20,000 bases of DNA from Chrysomallon squamiferum. Lineage: Eukaryota; Mollusca; Gastropoda; Neomphalida; Peltospiridae. Positions 1 to 9,024 of this stretch are shown here, one piece after another; the first letter of the stretch is position 1; the number at the start of each line of letters is the position of its first letter. The position numbers and the translations under genes are program-made. The stretch is from the NCBI GenBank assembly GCA_012295275.1, contig CM022675.1, forward strand, positions 13,709,017-13,729,016, read 5' to 3'. A model generated the notes under the pieces. It ran no database searches. It was not told the origin of the DNA and was given only the letters and a program-made list of their open reading frames with translations.

Positions 1-540
1 GATATTGTGTGAAAGAATTCTAAGGAAAGAAAACTTTCGTATGAAAATATCAACTAATACTTAATCATGACTGGTCAGTTGTTAGCCACTGGAGCAGAGA
101 TTAGATAAATAGAAAACTTGCTCGACAAATAAACGAGATCTTTATTGACGTGTTTTTAATTACGTTCATTAAAAGAGATTAATCGATTTTGTCAAAATCT
201 GAACAACGAACTTTAATGTTTTATTAAAACATTACAATTAAATTGAATATCTTCATTATCGTCTAAATTAAAAATTCGTCTTCAGTTCTTTACTTAACTG
301 AAACGTTCACTTTGTATCAATAGCGATGAGATGCTTTGCAGAAGATCAGGTGCATTTTGGAATCAAAAACAATAAACAAACAGCAGATGCGTGAAGTAGA
401 TACAATATTTAGTGAAATGTGTCTGTGGATTACAACACTGAAAATACTGACTGTGTCTGAGAGTAAGAAAGAAGAAAAAGACGAATAAAGAATGAAAGAA
501 AGAAATAATCTGGAAAAGAAAAAGAAAAAGACTTCATTTT
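1..540. other. AT-rich low-repeat sequence, no gene seen
   Basis: This stretch has no long open frame and no tandem repeat until an A/G-rich patch at about 466-530. I see no splice-bounded exon, RNA gene or transposon end. It is most simply intergenic or intronic DNA. Confidence 0.6.
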
Positions 541-561
541 AATTGTTTGCTGCGTCTATTT

Positions 562-1005
562 CTGTTTACTACTACTGCTACTACTACTACTACTACTACT
601 ACTACTAGTTCTACTACTACTTTTAATATTAGTACTACTATTACTACTACTACTACTGATACTACTACTACTACTCTACTAATACGACTACCTGCTATTG
701 CTAATAACACTACCATTTCTACTGCTATTACTACTATTACTGCTACCATCACTATTACTATTACTACTACTAGTAGTACTAATACCGCTTCTATTAGTAT
801 TGCTATTACTACTACTACAACTACCTCTACTACAACTATCACCACCATCACCACAACACTAACAATATTACTACTGTTAGAACTACTACTACTACTACAT
901 CTATTGTTCTACTATTACTACATTAATTACTACTGCTTTTACTATTTCAGATTTGTCTGAAGTACTACTACTGTTGCTGATATTAATATTACTACGTCTA
1001 TTACT
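562..1005. repeat. Degenerate (ACT)n trinucleotide array
   Basis: Near-continuous ACT triplets with many substitutions (ATT, ACC, GCT, AGT) run for about 440 bp. The substitutions suggest an old array. The open frames over it, poly-Thr on plus and poly-Val on minus, are artefacts of the triplet period. A polypyrimidine stretch followed by CAG at about 944-951 resembles a splice acceptor but has no exon behind it. Confidence 0.9.
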
Positions 1006-1114
1006 AAACGTGTTAAAATATGTTTCCAAAGCCTCTTGTTATTTTCCTCTTTACTGGATTAAGCTTTGCATAGTTACATATTTTTGTTTACTATAAATGC
1101 AATCCACCCAAATT

Positions 1115-1128
1115 GTCTGTCTGTCTGA

Positions 1129-1215
<87 letters not shown>

Positions 1216-1216
1216 C
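1115..1216. repeat. (CT)n array with GTCT leader
   Basis: A short GTCT-rich leader runs into an essentially pure CT dinucleotide run of about 77 bp (1132-1208). It ends in CTGTCTCTCC. The poly-Arg/Glu frame on the minus strand is spurious. Confidence 0.95.
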
Positions 1217-1849
1217 ATTTCCATTGTATTATTTCTGATTTTTCGTTCTTTTTTCACCTAAGATGTTATTATTATTATTTTATTTTTATTATTATTTTCA
1301 GGTCGTTTCAGGATCAGCTGATGTAGGAGACAGGCTCCTGAAATCTCCTGAAGAAATGTTTCCGAGAATGTTAATACTGAACTAACAGAACACTTTAAAA
1401 ATAAACATTGTTAAAAATGTCACCTTCTATACAAACTGAACGCATTTAAAATACTGTATATATATATCTGATAAAGAAATAATGATAATAATCTGAAAGC
1501 CAGAATAAAAATGATATGTATTTTGAAATATTAAAGGTAAATAAAAGTAAATAATGAATTATTTTTCATAGTTACGTGTATAAACTATGAGAAAAAAAGC
1601 TCAATGTAACTGAAACAGGGCAAAATGTAAATAAAGGTTTCATCCACATGTTTCGTGGTTTGTTTTTTTTATTAATTTTATATATAAACTGAAAATGTGT
1701 GACGTAAACAGGAAATGACGTCAGTGATCAGAACGTCACCGAGTCTACTGAAGAAAAGAAGAAGTAAATGGAGAAGCCATTTAAGATTAATGTCAAACGA
1801 AAGCGATAATAATACTTTTAAAATTTCTAAAATAATTTGTATCTGCTTT

Positions 1850-1853
<4 letters not shown>
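1217..1853. other. AT-rich spacer with small inverted repeats and a CRE cluster
   Basis: No gene is visible. An ATT-rich patch lies at about 1266-1298. Nested inverted repeats lie at 1306-1343: an 8-bp pair TTTCAGGA/TCCTGAAA, an inner AGGAG/CTCCT stem, and the 10-bp palindrome ATCAGCTGAT at 1313-1322. The rest is low-complexity AT-rich sequence up to the CRE-like cluster annotated separately. Confidence 0.5.
1700..1738. promoter_or_regulatory. Cluster of three CRE-like sites
   Basis: TGACGTAA lies at 1700-1707, the full palindromic CRE TGACGTCA at 1716-1723, and a reverse half-site CGTCA at 1734-1738. CREB/ATF and related bZIP factors bind such sites, so three within 39 bp is a plausible bZIP platform. 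No promoter or transcript can be shown here, so function is inferred. Confidence 0.35.

Positions 1854-1924
<71 letters not shown>
1854..1924. repeat. (CT)n array
   Basis: About 71 bp of pure CT dinucleotides preceded by a T run. The poly-Ser/Leu and poly-Arg/Glu frames over it are repeat artefacts. Confidence 0.95.
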
Positions 1925-1928
<4 letters not shown>

Positions 1929-2091
1929 CTATAACCTCTTGTAGAAACAGTTAAATCAATATTTGCATGTATTTTTTTTTCTTGTCTTAAGTGTAATTTT
2001 ACGTATTTGTGAAAATACAAGTGTACACAATGATAGATATTGCTTTTCGATGGCTGTGGAAGTCGTTTTCCTGGCCTCGTTTTGAAGGTAA

Positions 2092-2099
2092 TGACGTCA
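2092..2099. promoter_or_regulatory. Palindromic CRE, TGACGTCA
   Basis: An exact 8-bp full CRE lies in low-repeat sequence, 376 bp after the one at 1716-1723. It is a possible CREB/ATF site. Function is unproven. Confidence 0.3.
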
Positions 2100-2137
2100 G
2101 AATTTACAGAACAATTAAAAGGATGAAAATGGTGACA

Positions 2138-2275
2138 AGAAAAAAAATAAAATAAAATAAAATAAATAAAATAAAATAAAATAAAATAAATAAATAAAAA
2201 TTAAAATAAAATAAAATAAAATAATAAAATAATAATAAAAAATTAAATTAAATTAAATTAAATTAAATAAAAAAA
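2138..2275. repeat. (AAAAT)n / (AAATT)n tract
   Basis: AAAAT pentamers mix with AAAT tetramers and then give way to about five AAATT pentamers at 2243-2268. A/T-only low-complexity sequence continues to about 2410, rich in A on the left and T on the right. Confidence 0.85.
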
Positions 2276-2422
2276 CAACAAAAAACAAAATAAAAAAGAA
2301 ACAATGTTTTAGAGAAAGAAAAACAAATATAAAAATTATTCTTTTTTTTAAATTTAATTTTTGTTTTATTTTTCATTATTATCATTTTTATTTGCTTATT
2401 GTTGTTTTTAGATAAATATGAA

Positions 2423-2427
2423 ACACA

Positions 2428-2465
<38 letters not shown>
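2423..2465. repeat. (CA)n microsatellite
   Basis: A run of CA dinucleotides with CGCG interruptions near its left edge and CGCG just after its right edge. The poly-Thr/His and poly-Cys/Val frames over it are artefacts. Confidence 0.95.
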
Positions 2466-2466
<1 letters not shown>

Positions 2467-2479
2467 CGCGCATTAATGT

Positions 2480-2805
2480 TAAATTTCAATGGTGTGTGTT
2501 CATGACCACGACCATGTCACACCCGATCGGAAGCACGATTCGAACCCGCTGCCCTCCACAACCAAACTCGATACCTTTCCATGGACCCAGAATATTTGTC
2601 GAATTCTAAAACAAATGTACAACGCAGCGCTCGTCAACAAATCGGTGTCCTCCCTCGCAATCTGCACTTATTGGGTATCCGGACGCCTTCGAAATGGGTC
2701 ATTATAGCTTTTTTTCCCGATTACATTACGGCATATTCTCTTCCGCTAATAGGCAGACTAATAAACGGTTCTCTGTCGTTAATGGAGGGATTAAAGCTTT
2801 TAACA
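2480..2805. other. Low-repeat block with B-box-like motif and homeodomain-like sites
   Basis: This block has balanced composition and no tandem repeats. On the minus strand GGGTTCGAATCG (about 2535-2546) resembles the pol III B-box of tRNA-derived SINEs, but I see no convincing A-box at the right distance. The right part (2718-2800) carries TAAT/ATTA-type cores: CTAATAG, ACTAATAA, CGTTAATGG and GGATTAAAG, the last an Otx/Pitx-like GGATTA. Overlapping open frames of 72 and about 95 codons cross it on plus, but they run into simple repeats and I do not call them coding. It could be a SINE fragment next to a conserved non-coding element. Confidence 0.35.
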
Positions 2806-2820
2806 AAAATAAAATGGAGG

Positions 2821-2920
2821 GGAAAAAAAAAAAAGAATAAAAATAAAAGAACAAGAACAAAGAAAAAGAATGAAAGAATGAAAGAAAAAAGAAGTGGAAG
2901 AAGAAGAAAAACTAGAAAAT

Positions 2921-2980
<60 letters not shown>
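2821..2980. repeat. A/G-rich tract abutting (CT)n
   Basis: About 95 bp of almost pure purine on the plus strand (2821-2915) is followed at once by about 59 bp of pure CT (2922-2980). The strand thus switches abruptly from polypurine to polypyrimidine. Such sequences can form triplex (H-DNA) or fold back through GA/CT pairing. Confidence 0.9.
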
Positions 2981-2982
<2 letters not shown>

Positions 2983-3012
2983 CCCACCTTTTTTTTATAT
3001 CTTCCCATCCGT

Positions 3013-3218
3013 CTCTACTATTACTATTACAACAACTACTATTACTACTAGAACTGTTACTACTTTTACTGAGACTACTACAACAACTTCAACCATTAAT
3101 AATACTATTTCTGTTACTACTATTACTATTTTTACTACTACTACCACAACTTCTGATACTACTGTTGTTACTACAACTCCTACAACACCGACTGTTGTTT
3201 TACTACTACTGCTAATTC
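3013..3218. repeat. Degenerate (ACT)n array, left part
   Basis: ACT-type triplets with substitutions run up to the left end of the hAT-like element. The matching right part resumes at 3928, so the two form one array split by the insertion. The final bases GCTAATTC are the left target-site copy. Confidence 0.85.
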
Positions 3219-3927
3219 TAGGGTTCGAAAACCGGTATTTAAATACCAGTTTTAATAACTGATGGGGAATACCGTTACCGAAGCATCAATACCGGTTTTC
3301 TAAATTTTAACGAGTTATGTTGAGAGATATGTTAATCGTTAACATAAGATTATCTTAGTTACTCGGGTGTTGCTAGTGTGTCTTCAGTTGCGAGTTCGAT
3401 GCTTGTGTGTTTAATGTTCCACGTTTACCTGTTTGATTGCTGACCTGTTTGCCATCCTAAGTCATTTTGCGACTAGTGATAAGGGATTGGCTCCTGCTTC
3501 ATGGTTGTCGCCCAAGACACTAGATGTTTTGTGTTTTTAAAGTCATACTTCTCGAGTATCGAGGAATGAATCAGAACTTCTCAAAAGTTGCAAAACATGT
3601 GATGTACATTTTCCTTGTTTCCTTTTTATAAAATTCGCATCCACATTTCTTCTTGGTTTTTTATTACCTTTTGTACCCATTTTAAATTCTATAAAAGTTC
3701 ATTTCATTATTTTTTTATGAAGACAGGTAGGAAAAGGAGGATAATGAATAATGTTGTCAGATGAGTTTCAAATAATAAATAAAATGTGTATGTATAAGAG
3801 AAAACCACAAAAGCCCCGTAACTATCTTTTCCTATGCACAAACTAACAAAACCCGGTGAAAACTGGTATTGAGAATATCTGTCGGTAATTTACCGGTATT
3901 GAAATTATCGGTAATTTGTAAACCCTA
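3219..3927. mobile_element. Non-autonomous hAT-like DNA transposon (MITE-like)
   Basis: The element starts TAGGGTT and ends AACCCTA, with imperfect terminal inverted repeats beyond that. It is flanked by GCTAATTC (3211-3218) and GCTAATAC (3928-3935), an 8-bp target duplication matching at 7 of 8 positions. An 8-bp duplication is the hAT hallmark. Both subterminal regions are rich in ACCGGTAT-type motifs: CCGGTATT, AATACCGG and a GGTATTTAAATACC palindrome at 3234-3247 on the left, and GGTAATTTACCGGTATTG on the right. Subterminal repeats of this kind are typical transposase-binding arrays in hAT elements. At 709 bp with no open frame it cannot encode a transposase. A plus-strand frame near 3545-3610 reads SELLKSCKTCDVHF, faintly like the C-x2-C of a BED zinc finger, but this is too weak to call. 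Confidence 0.8.
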
Positions 3928-4022
3928 GCTAATACTACTATTGCTACTATCACTACTGCTGCTATTACTGCTACTATTAATATTACTATTACTGTCAGTA
4001 CTATTACTATTAACACTACTAA
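3928..4022. repeat. Degenerate (ACT)n array, right part
   Basis: The trinucleotide array continues after the hAT-like insertion. Its first eight bases, GCTAATAC, are the right target-site copy. Confidence 0.85.
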
Positions 4023-4078
4023 TTCTCAACCTAATAAATTGTTAAAATTACACGTAATTACAATACCCTCAGACGTTC

Positions 4079-4305
4079 TTAATATGTCTATTGTTTATAA
4101 TTTTGCATTATTAACATACAATAAATATTGTGTATAAATGTATCAGTATTAATATACGATAAATATTGTTTAAAATTACACCCTGTTAATATACAATAAA
4201 TACCGCAGACACATATATATCATTTCGCACTATTAATATACACTATGTATTACTTTACACTATTAATTAATATTTACACTATTAATATACAGTATATACT
4301 GTCTA
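4079..4305. repeat. Diverged tandem repeat, about 37 bp
   Basis: The motif TTAATATACAATAAATATTG or close variants starts at about 4079, 4111, 4149, 4186, 4233, 4263 and 4282. The best-preserved intervals are 38 and 37 bp; later copies are shorter or longer. The copies differ by several substitutions each, so the array is old. It contains only A/T-rich sequence and no open frame. Confidence 0.6.
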
Positions 4306-4735
<430 letters not shown>

Positions 4736-4775
4736 ATTCTCACATACACAGATACACAGACACACACACACACAT

Positions 4776-5030
4776 ACATATAGAGATACAGTGTAATATC
4801 ACAATACTGGCATATTGCTTTATTTTATGCAGACAACATGATTCACGGATCACGTGTTTCCTACATGAGTCTACAGATATTTAGATGATGTAGTCAGACA
4901 GATTACAAGTTAGTGGAGCGTGTATACAGATTATTACATTAATCACCAACAGACCGTGAAGTTAGAAATACATAAACAGTGTATGTAAGATTAACACACT
5001 CTTATTAGAATACATGGTCTGTGTTAATGT
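4776..5030. other. AT-rich spacer, nothing recognised
   Basis: Low-repeat sequence without a long open frame. An ATCACGTGTT E-box lies at about 4849-4858. Nothing else is recognisable. Confidence 0.5.
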
Positions 5031-5138
5031 GTGTCTGTGTGTGTATATATATATATGTCTAGTACGACACTATTTCCCATCTATCTATCTATCTATCTAT
5101 CTATCTATATATATATATGCTTATTTATCTGTTTATTA

Positions 5139-5175
<37 letters not shown>

Positions 5176-5261
5176 CTTGTGTATGCGTCTTTATATATAT
5201 ATATATATATATATTTAACCGTGTGTCGTAGTATTTTCATAGTCTTTGTTGAAATTATGTA

Positions 5262-5290
<29 letters not shown>
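5031..5290. repeat. (GT)n, (CTAT)n and (AT)n microsatellite cluster
   Basis: GT/AT repeats lie at 5031-5056. (CTAT)n blocks lie at about 5079-5108 and 5141-5175, and (AT)n runs at about 5193-5213 and 5262-5287. The CTAT blocks are the complement of the GATA repeats that begin at about 5321. Confidence 0.9.
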
Positions 5291-5298
<8 letters not shown>

Positions 5299-5319
5299 TT
5301 AGTCTATCCATCTACTTAT

Positions 5320-5600
5320 AGACAGACAGACAGATAGATAGATAAACAGAGAGACAGACAGAGAGACAGACAGACAAACAGACAGATAGACAGATAGATA
5401 GACAGATAAATAGATAGACAGACAGATAGATAGATATATAGATAGATAGATAAACAGAGAGAAAGAGAGACAGACAGACAGACAGATAGATAGATAGATA
5501 GATAGACAGACAGATAGATAGATAGCTAGATAGCTAGAGAGACAGAGAGACAGACAGATAGCTAGATAGCTAGAGAGACAGATAGAAAGTTTAGATATTT
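5320..5600. repeat. (GATA)n / (GACA)n mixed array
   Basis: About 280 bp of interspersed GATA, GACA and GAGA tetramers, with a sub-repeat containing GATAGCTAGATAGCTAGAGA near 5518-5537 and again at 5558-5577. GATA/GACA mixtures are the classic Bkm-type satellite composition. The 102-codon minus-strand frame over it (Leu/Ser/Cys/Ile) is spurious. Confidence 0.92.
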
Positions 5601-5663
5601 TCAACATTAAAACAGAGAGATGGACAGACAGACAGAAATTTCAGATAATTTCAACATTAAAAC
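5588..5663. repeat. 50-bp local tandem duplication
   Basis: TCAACATTAAAAC occurs at 5601-5613 and again at 5651-5663, each preceded by a TTTAGATATT or TTCAGATAAT variant. The two copies are 50 bp apart. They mark the junction between the GACA array and the CpG-rich block. Confidence 0.7.
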
Positions 5664-6180
5664 GAAGACTGTGAAAACTGTGCGGCGCAACGTGGAGGTT
5701 GTGTGACGTGGGGAACGACGTGGAGGTTGTGTGACGTGGGAACCACCACGACGACTACGGCGACGACGTTGAGTTATTTTCCCCGCGCGTCTGGCGGTCG
5801 CGCGGCCTCGTTCATTTCTCTCTGATTTACCCCGAAACCCGTCAAACTGGGGGAGATTAATGCCTCGCCTCTCATTAACTCAGTTGGCCTCCTGCGATCG
5901 GTTAATCGCGGTGTCGTTAAGACGGACAATCCGCCGTCGTAGTGTTGTGCGCATCAATAAAACGGCGAGGCGAGTCAATATGTTAGTTTCGCGATAAGCT
6001 GGGAAAACCTTCCCCCCCCGGTTCGGTCTGCGAATATCGTTTGCGGTAAGCGACGGGGTTCCGCGCTGACCGTCACCAGTTCGACTGGAGCGCGCGCCCA
6101 TTTCCCGTCTGCAGACCGACTGGTAGTGGGCGGTTAATGCTCCGGACTAATATAAAAACAATGAAATACGGACGCATTTT
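5664..6180. promoter_or_regulatory. CpG-rich island with TAAT-core motifs
   Basis: I count about 60 CpG dinucleotides in 5641-6180, against about one per 100 bp in the A-rich right end of the window, and no tandem repeats beyond a 28-bp duplication. TAAT/ATTA cores recur in GC-rich context: GAGATTAATGCC, CTCATTAACTC, GGTTAATCGCGG, CGGTTAATGCTCC. The block also contains CAATAAAACGG, reminiscent of a posterior Hox-type TTTAT core. Such a profile fits an unmethylated promoter island or a conserved developmental enhancer. A 73-codon minus-strand frame (5880-6101) is Arg-rich with no recognisable domain and can be explained by GC content. Which gene it serves cannot be seen here. Confidence 0.5.
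5690..5744. repeat. 28-bp tandem duplication with TGACGTGG
   Basis: ACGTGGAGGTTGTGTGACGT starts at 5690 and again at 5718, giving two 28-bp units that differ only near their ends. Each carries TGACGTGG, which matches the XBP1/ATF6-type UPR element and also a CRE half-site. The repeated pair at the edge of the CpG-rich block is a plausible bZIP-binding doublet. Confidence 0.75.
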
Positions 6181-6264
6181 TTTCGTTAAGTAGATTTTCT
6201 AACTTCCGGTCAGTTGAGGAAGGAGGAGTACACGAAGGTGGGGGGGAGGATGTTTGGTGATTAC

Positions 6265-6297
<33 letters not shown>

Positions 6298-6480
6298 CGC
6301 GTGTTTAATGAACTTTTGTTACTTTTTCCGATTTTCCGTCTTTTTTTTTTTTTTTTTTTTTTACATTCTGATCGATTTTGGTTGCTGATTTTTCATGCTA
6401 CATTCCACCTATCTCTGTCTGTATGTCTGTCTGTATGTAGACAGATTCATTAAAAATATAATCTTAATTTGTTGTTATTT
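6181..6480. other. T-homopolymer-rich spacer
   Basis: T runs of about 31 (6267-6297) and 22 (6341-6362) flank a short unique piece. A CTGT/ATGT tetramer patch follows at about 6411-6440. No gene is visible. Confidence 0.7.
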
Positions 6481-6512
6481 TTGTTATTCTTATTCTTATC
6501 ATTCTTATTATT

Positions 6513-6527
6513 ATTCTTCTTCTTCTT

Positions 6528-6590
<63 letters not shown>
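6513..6590. repeat. (TTC)n then (TTA)n array
   Basis: About 15 TTC triplets (6513-6557) pass directly into TTA triplets to about 6590. The pyrimidine half is the complement of (GAA)n, the kind of repeat that can form triplex DNA. The poly-Ser, poly-Phe and poly-Tyr frames over it are artefacts. Confidence 0.92.
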
Positions 6591-6592
<2 letters not shown>

Positions 6593-6640
6593 TATTTCTG
6601 CATTTGAACATTTCCTTTCAGCGTCAGTGTCCTAACTTGC

Positions 6641-6990
6641 CTGTCTGTCTGTCTGTCTGTCTGTTCGTCTTTCTCAGTAACTAACTGAAAGTCACAGCTA
6701 CAGAAATGTTTAGTCATTGAGAAAGCAAGAGATAATAAATGAAACAAAGAAAGAAAAAAAGAAAGAAAGAAAGAAAGAAAAAATAAAGAAATATATTAAA
6801 CTAGGTTTTCAAAGTTCAGTATTAAACTTATCTTCTCCCTAAGAAAAGCTAGAAAAAAAGATGATACCTATAAAACTTAGGTAAATGTGCAAGTAAATGT
6901 TTCTAAAATTATTTAAAACTAAACAAAATTAGTTGAGGTCTTTTTTTTTTTTTTTTTTTGAAGATAAAGTATGTGAAACGACATGAGACT
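6641..6990. other. AT-rich spacer with (GTCT)n, (GAAA)n and a T run
   Basis: (GTCT)n lies at about 6641-6664, GAAA-type repeats at about 6744-6782, and a T run at 6941-6959. The remainder is unique AT-rich sequence without a recognisable gene. Confidence 0.7.
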
Positions 6991-6994
6991 GTTC

Positions 6995-7060
6995 GTGAGA
7001 CAATTACATCAGTCTCCTAGCAACGCGCTAATGTAGAAATGGCGGTTCTGTAACCATCTG
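6995..7060. promoter_or_regulatory. Promoter-like patch: X-box-like and ATGGCGG motifs
   Basis: GTCTCCTAGCAAC (7012-7024) is a near match to the RFX X-box, with one clear departure in the left half-site. It is followed by GCGC and then AAATGGCGG (7037-7045), which contains the ATGGCGG core seen at YY1-bound core promoters. The pair within 35 bp is suggestive of a transcription start region. No downstream exon is visible; the ATG in ATGGCGG opens a frame of only four codons before a stop. Confidence 0.25.
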
Positions 7061-7106
7061 TGTGTGTTCACACACCTGCACAGAATCTGCTGTTGTTATT
7101 ACTTTG

Positions 7107-7110
<4 letters not shown>

Positions 7111-7140
<30 letters not shown>
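7111..7140. repeat. (GT)n microsatellite
   Basis: A pure GT run of about 28 bp ending in ATGGGGGGG. Confidence 0.95.
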
Positions 7141-7141
<1 letters not shown>

Positions 7142-7143
<2 letters not shown>

Positions 7144-8220
7144 GGGGGGTTATTTACAGACTCGACAGTACTAAAATGTTTAAAACTAGCAAGTACAGGG
7201 TTCGCCTCTTTGTACCGGTTCCTTCTTAAATCTAACACCAACGCTTGTTTACTTGTTTGTTTGTGATATCATTTTATTTATTTCCTGCTTTATATTTTTA
7301 TTTTTTTTATTTGTGTATTATCCCGAAACCCCGCAACTGGTTGAGATTAATTTTTCATCTGTTTGTTTTCTTTATATTAATTAATTTGTTTGTTTCTTTG
7401 TTTGTTTTTGTTTATTGCTTTCTTTGTTTGTTTCCTTATGTTATTATTTATTGATTTGATTTGATTTGATTTTATTTATTTATTGTCCCACATGACAAAA
7501 TGAAAATAAACTGTTTATTTTCTATTATGTATGAAATATTAAATAAAATAATTTTCATAGTGATCTTTGTAATAATAATTTTTAATCCTCTTAATATATA
7601 TATATATATATATAATAATGATGATGATGACAATAATAATAATAATGATAATATATAAATATATAAATAATTTAAAGGAAGGAAGAAAAATAAATGAGGG
7701 AAAAAATTAGATAATATTACTCCTGATTCCTGCTTGATTCCAATTATCTTGAAATATCTTTGTTTCTTTTTTCATAATTTTAATTCTGAATTTTAGAAAT
7801 TATTATTATTATTATTATTATTATTATTGCTGTTGTCATTGCTGTTGTTATTGTTGCTGAAAATCATTGATCAAACAACATTAATAAGGTAAAGATTAGT
7901 GAAAAAAAAACCCGCATAAATAAAAGTTACAGGCTTAGGAACATGAATGCATGTTAATAATAACAAAAAAATTGATGTGAACTTATAATAAACAATATTT
8001 TTAAATTTAGCTTTTAATTAAGTCAGAGCTGAGATAAAGATGTTAATTTTGATAATGGTTTCCTGTAAGAAAATAAAAACTTAACAAAACAGAAATGTAT
8101 CGGCTTAGTTTTCGTAGAAAGATGATTATCTTCAGTTTTCTTGCTTCCTGTTTTTTGTGTAAACACTCGCTGTTGGCAAAATTAGCGATTTTTACACTGA
8201 CGTTAGAAGAATTATACATT
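7142..8220. other. AT-rich spacer with minor microsatellites
   Basis: No gene is visible. The stretch contains GTTT-type repeats (about 7379-7433), an (AT)n run with a short ATG patch (about 7596-7630) and (ATT)n at about 7799-7829. GTACAGGGTTCG at 7192-7203, followed by ACCGG, faintly resembles an end of the hAT-like element at 3219, but no partner end was found. A short motif shared with the CpG-rich block lies at 7316-7351. Confidence 0.6.
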
Positions 8221-8251
8221 CTCTCTACTTACCTATCTCCTGCACACAGAT

Positions 8252-8371
<120 letters not shown>

Positions 8372-8559
8372 GTATATACGCATATACGTGCATATATGTA
8401 TACACACGTAGAAAAAAATGGACGACAAAGATATAGAGAGAAAACGAAGAAGAAAAAGAAGAAGATAAAAGACAGAAGAAGAAGAAGAAGAAAAAAGAGG
8501 GAGGAGAAGAAATAGAAGGAGAAAGATCAGAGATTTATGACATCTCGGCTTCAAAGCAC

Positions 8560-8815
8560 AGACACATAAAACCGACGTGAACGCGCGAGAGTGTCTACTG
8601 AGAGAAAATGACGAAGCTGTCAGCGCGTCACACTAAATCTTCTTCTTTACAAGTTCATCTCCTTCTCATACACAACAGACTGCTTACGTCATCATCTCGT
8701 GCTGGTCAAGGTGACGTCTGAAATCCCGCGGGACGTTTTCGTATATCGCTTTCCTGTTTTATTGGCGAGTTCTATTAACTCTAACATGATTGAATTCGAA
8801 GAAGTCGGGCAGACA
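8560..8815. promoter_or_regulatory. CpG-bearing low-repeat block with CRE-like sites
   Basis: CpGs are frequent here compared with the flanks. TTACGTCA (8684-8691) and TGACGTCT (8712-8719) are CRE-like. A 10-bp palindrome TCCCGCGGGA at 8724-8733 contains overlapping E2F-like GCGGGA cores. The sequence is free of simple repeats until the TTTC-rich patch at about 8828. A candidate cis-regulatory element; no exon is seen. Confidence 0.35.
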
Positions 8816-8827
8816 GTATTATTTCGT

Positions 8828-8984
8828 TTCTTCTTTTTCTTTCTTTTTTTCTTTCTTTCTTTGTTTCTTTCTTTCCTCTTATTTCATAACATGTATTTAT
8901 CTACAATCTGTTTTTTGTATTTTTAAAATTTAATTTTAATTTATCATTATTATTATTATATTATTATTATCATCATCATCATCA

Positions 8985-9024
<40 letters not shown>

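Noticed and set aside
2535-2546. tRNA gene on the minus strand
   Set aside because: Only the T-loop-like motif is present; no cloverleaf stems can be drawn around it.
3545-3610. Possible BED zinc-finger remnant inside the hAT-like element
   Set aside because: Only a C-x2-C and a vague surrounding pattern; no aromatic or histidine partners at the right distances.
5880-6101. 73-codon minus-strand frame in the CpG-rich block
   Set aside because: Arg-rich, no domain, and explained by GC-rich sequence lacking AT-rich stops.
6604-6625. Splice-acceptor-like TTTCCTTTCAG followed by GCGTCAG
   Set aside because: No open exon follows and no donor pairs with it.
7192-7220. Second hAT-like terminal sequence, CAGGGTTCG followed by ACCGG
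   Set aside because: Short resemblance only; no partner end and no target duplication found.
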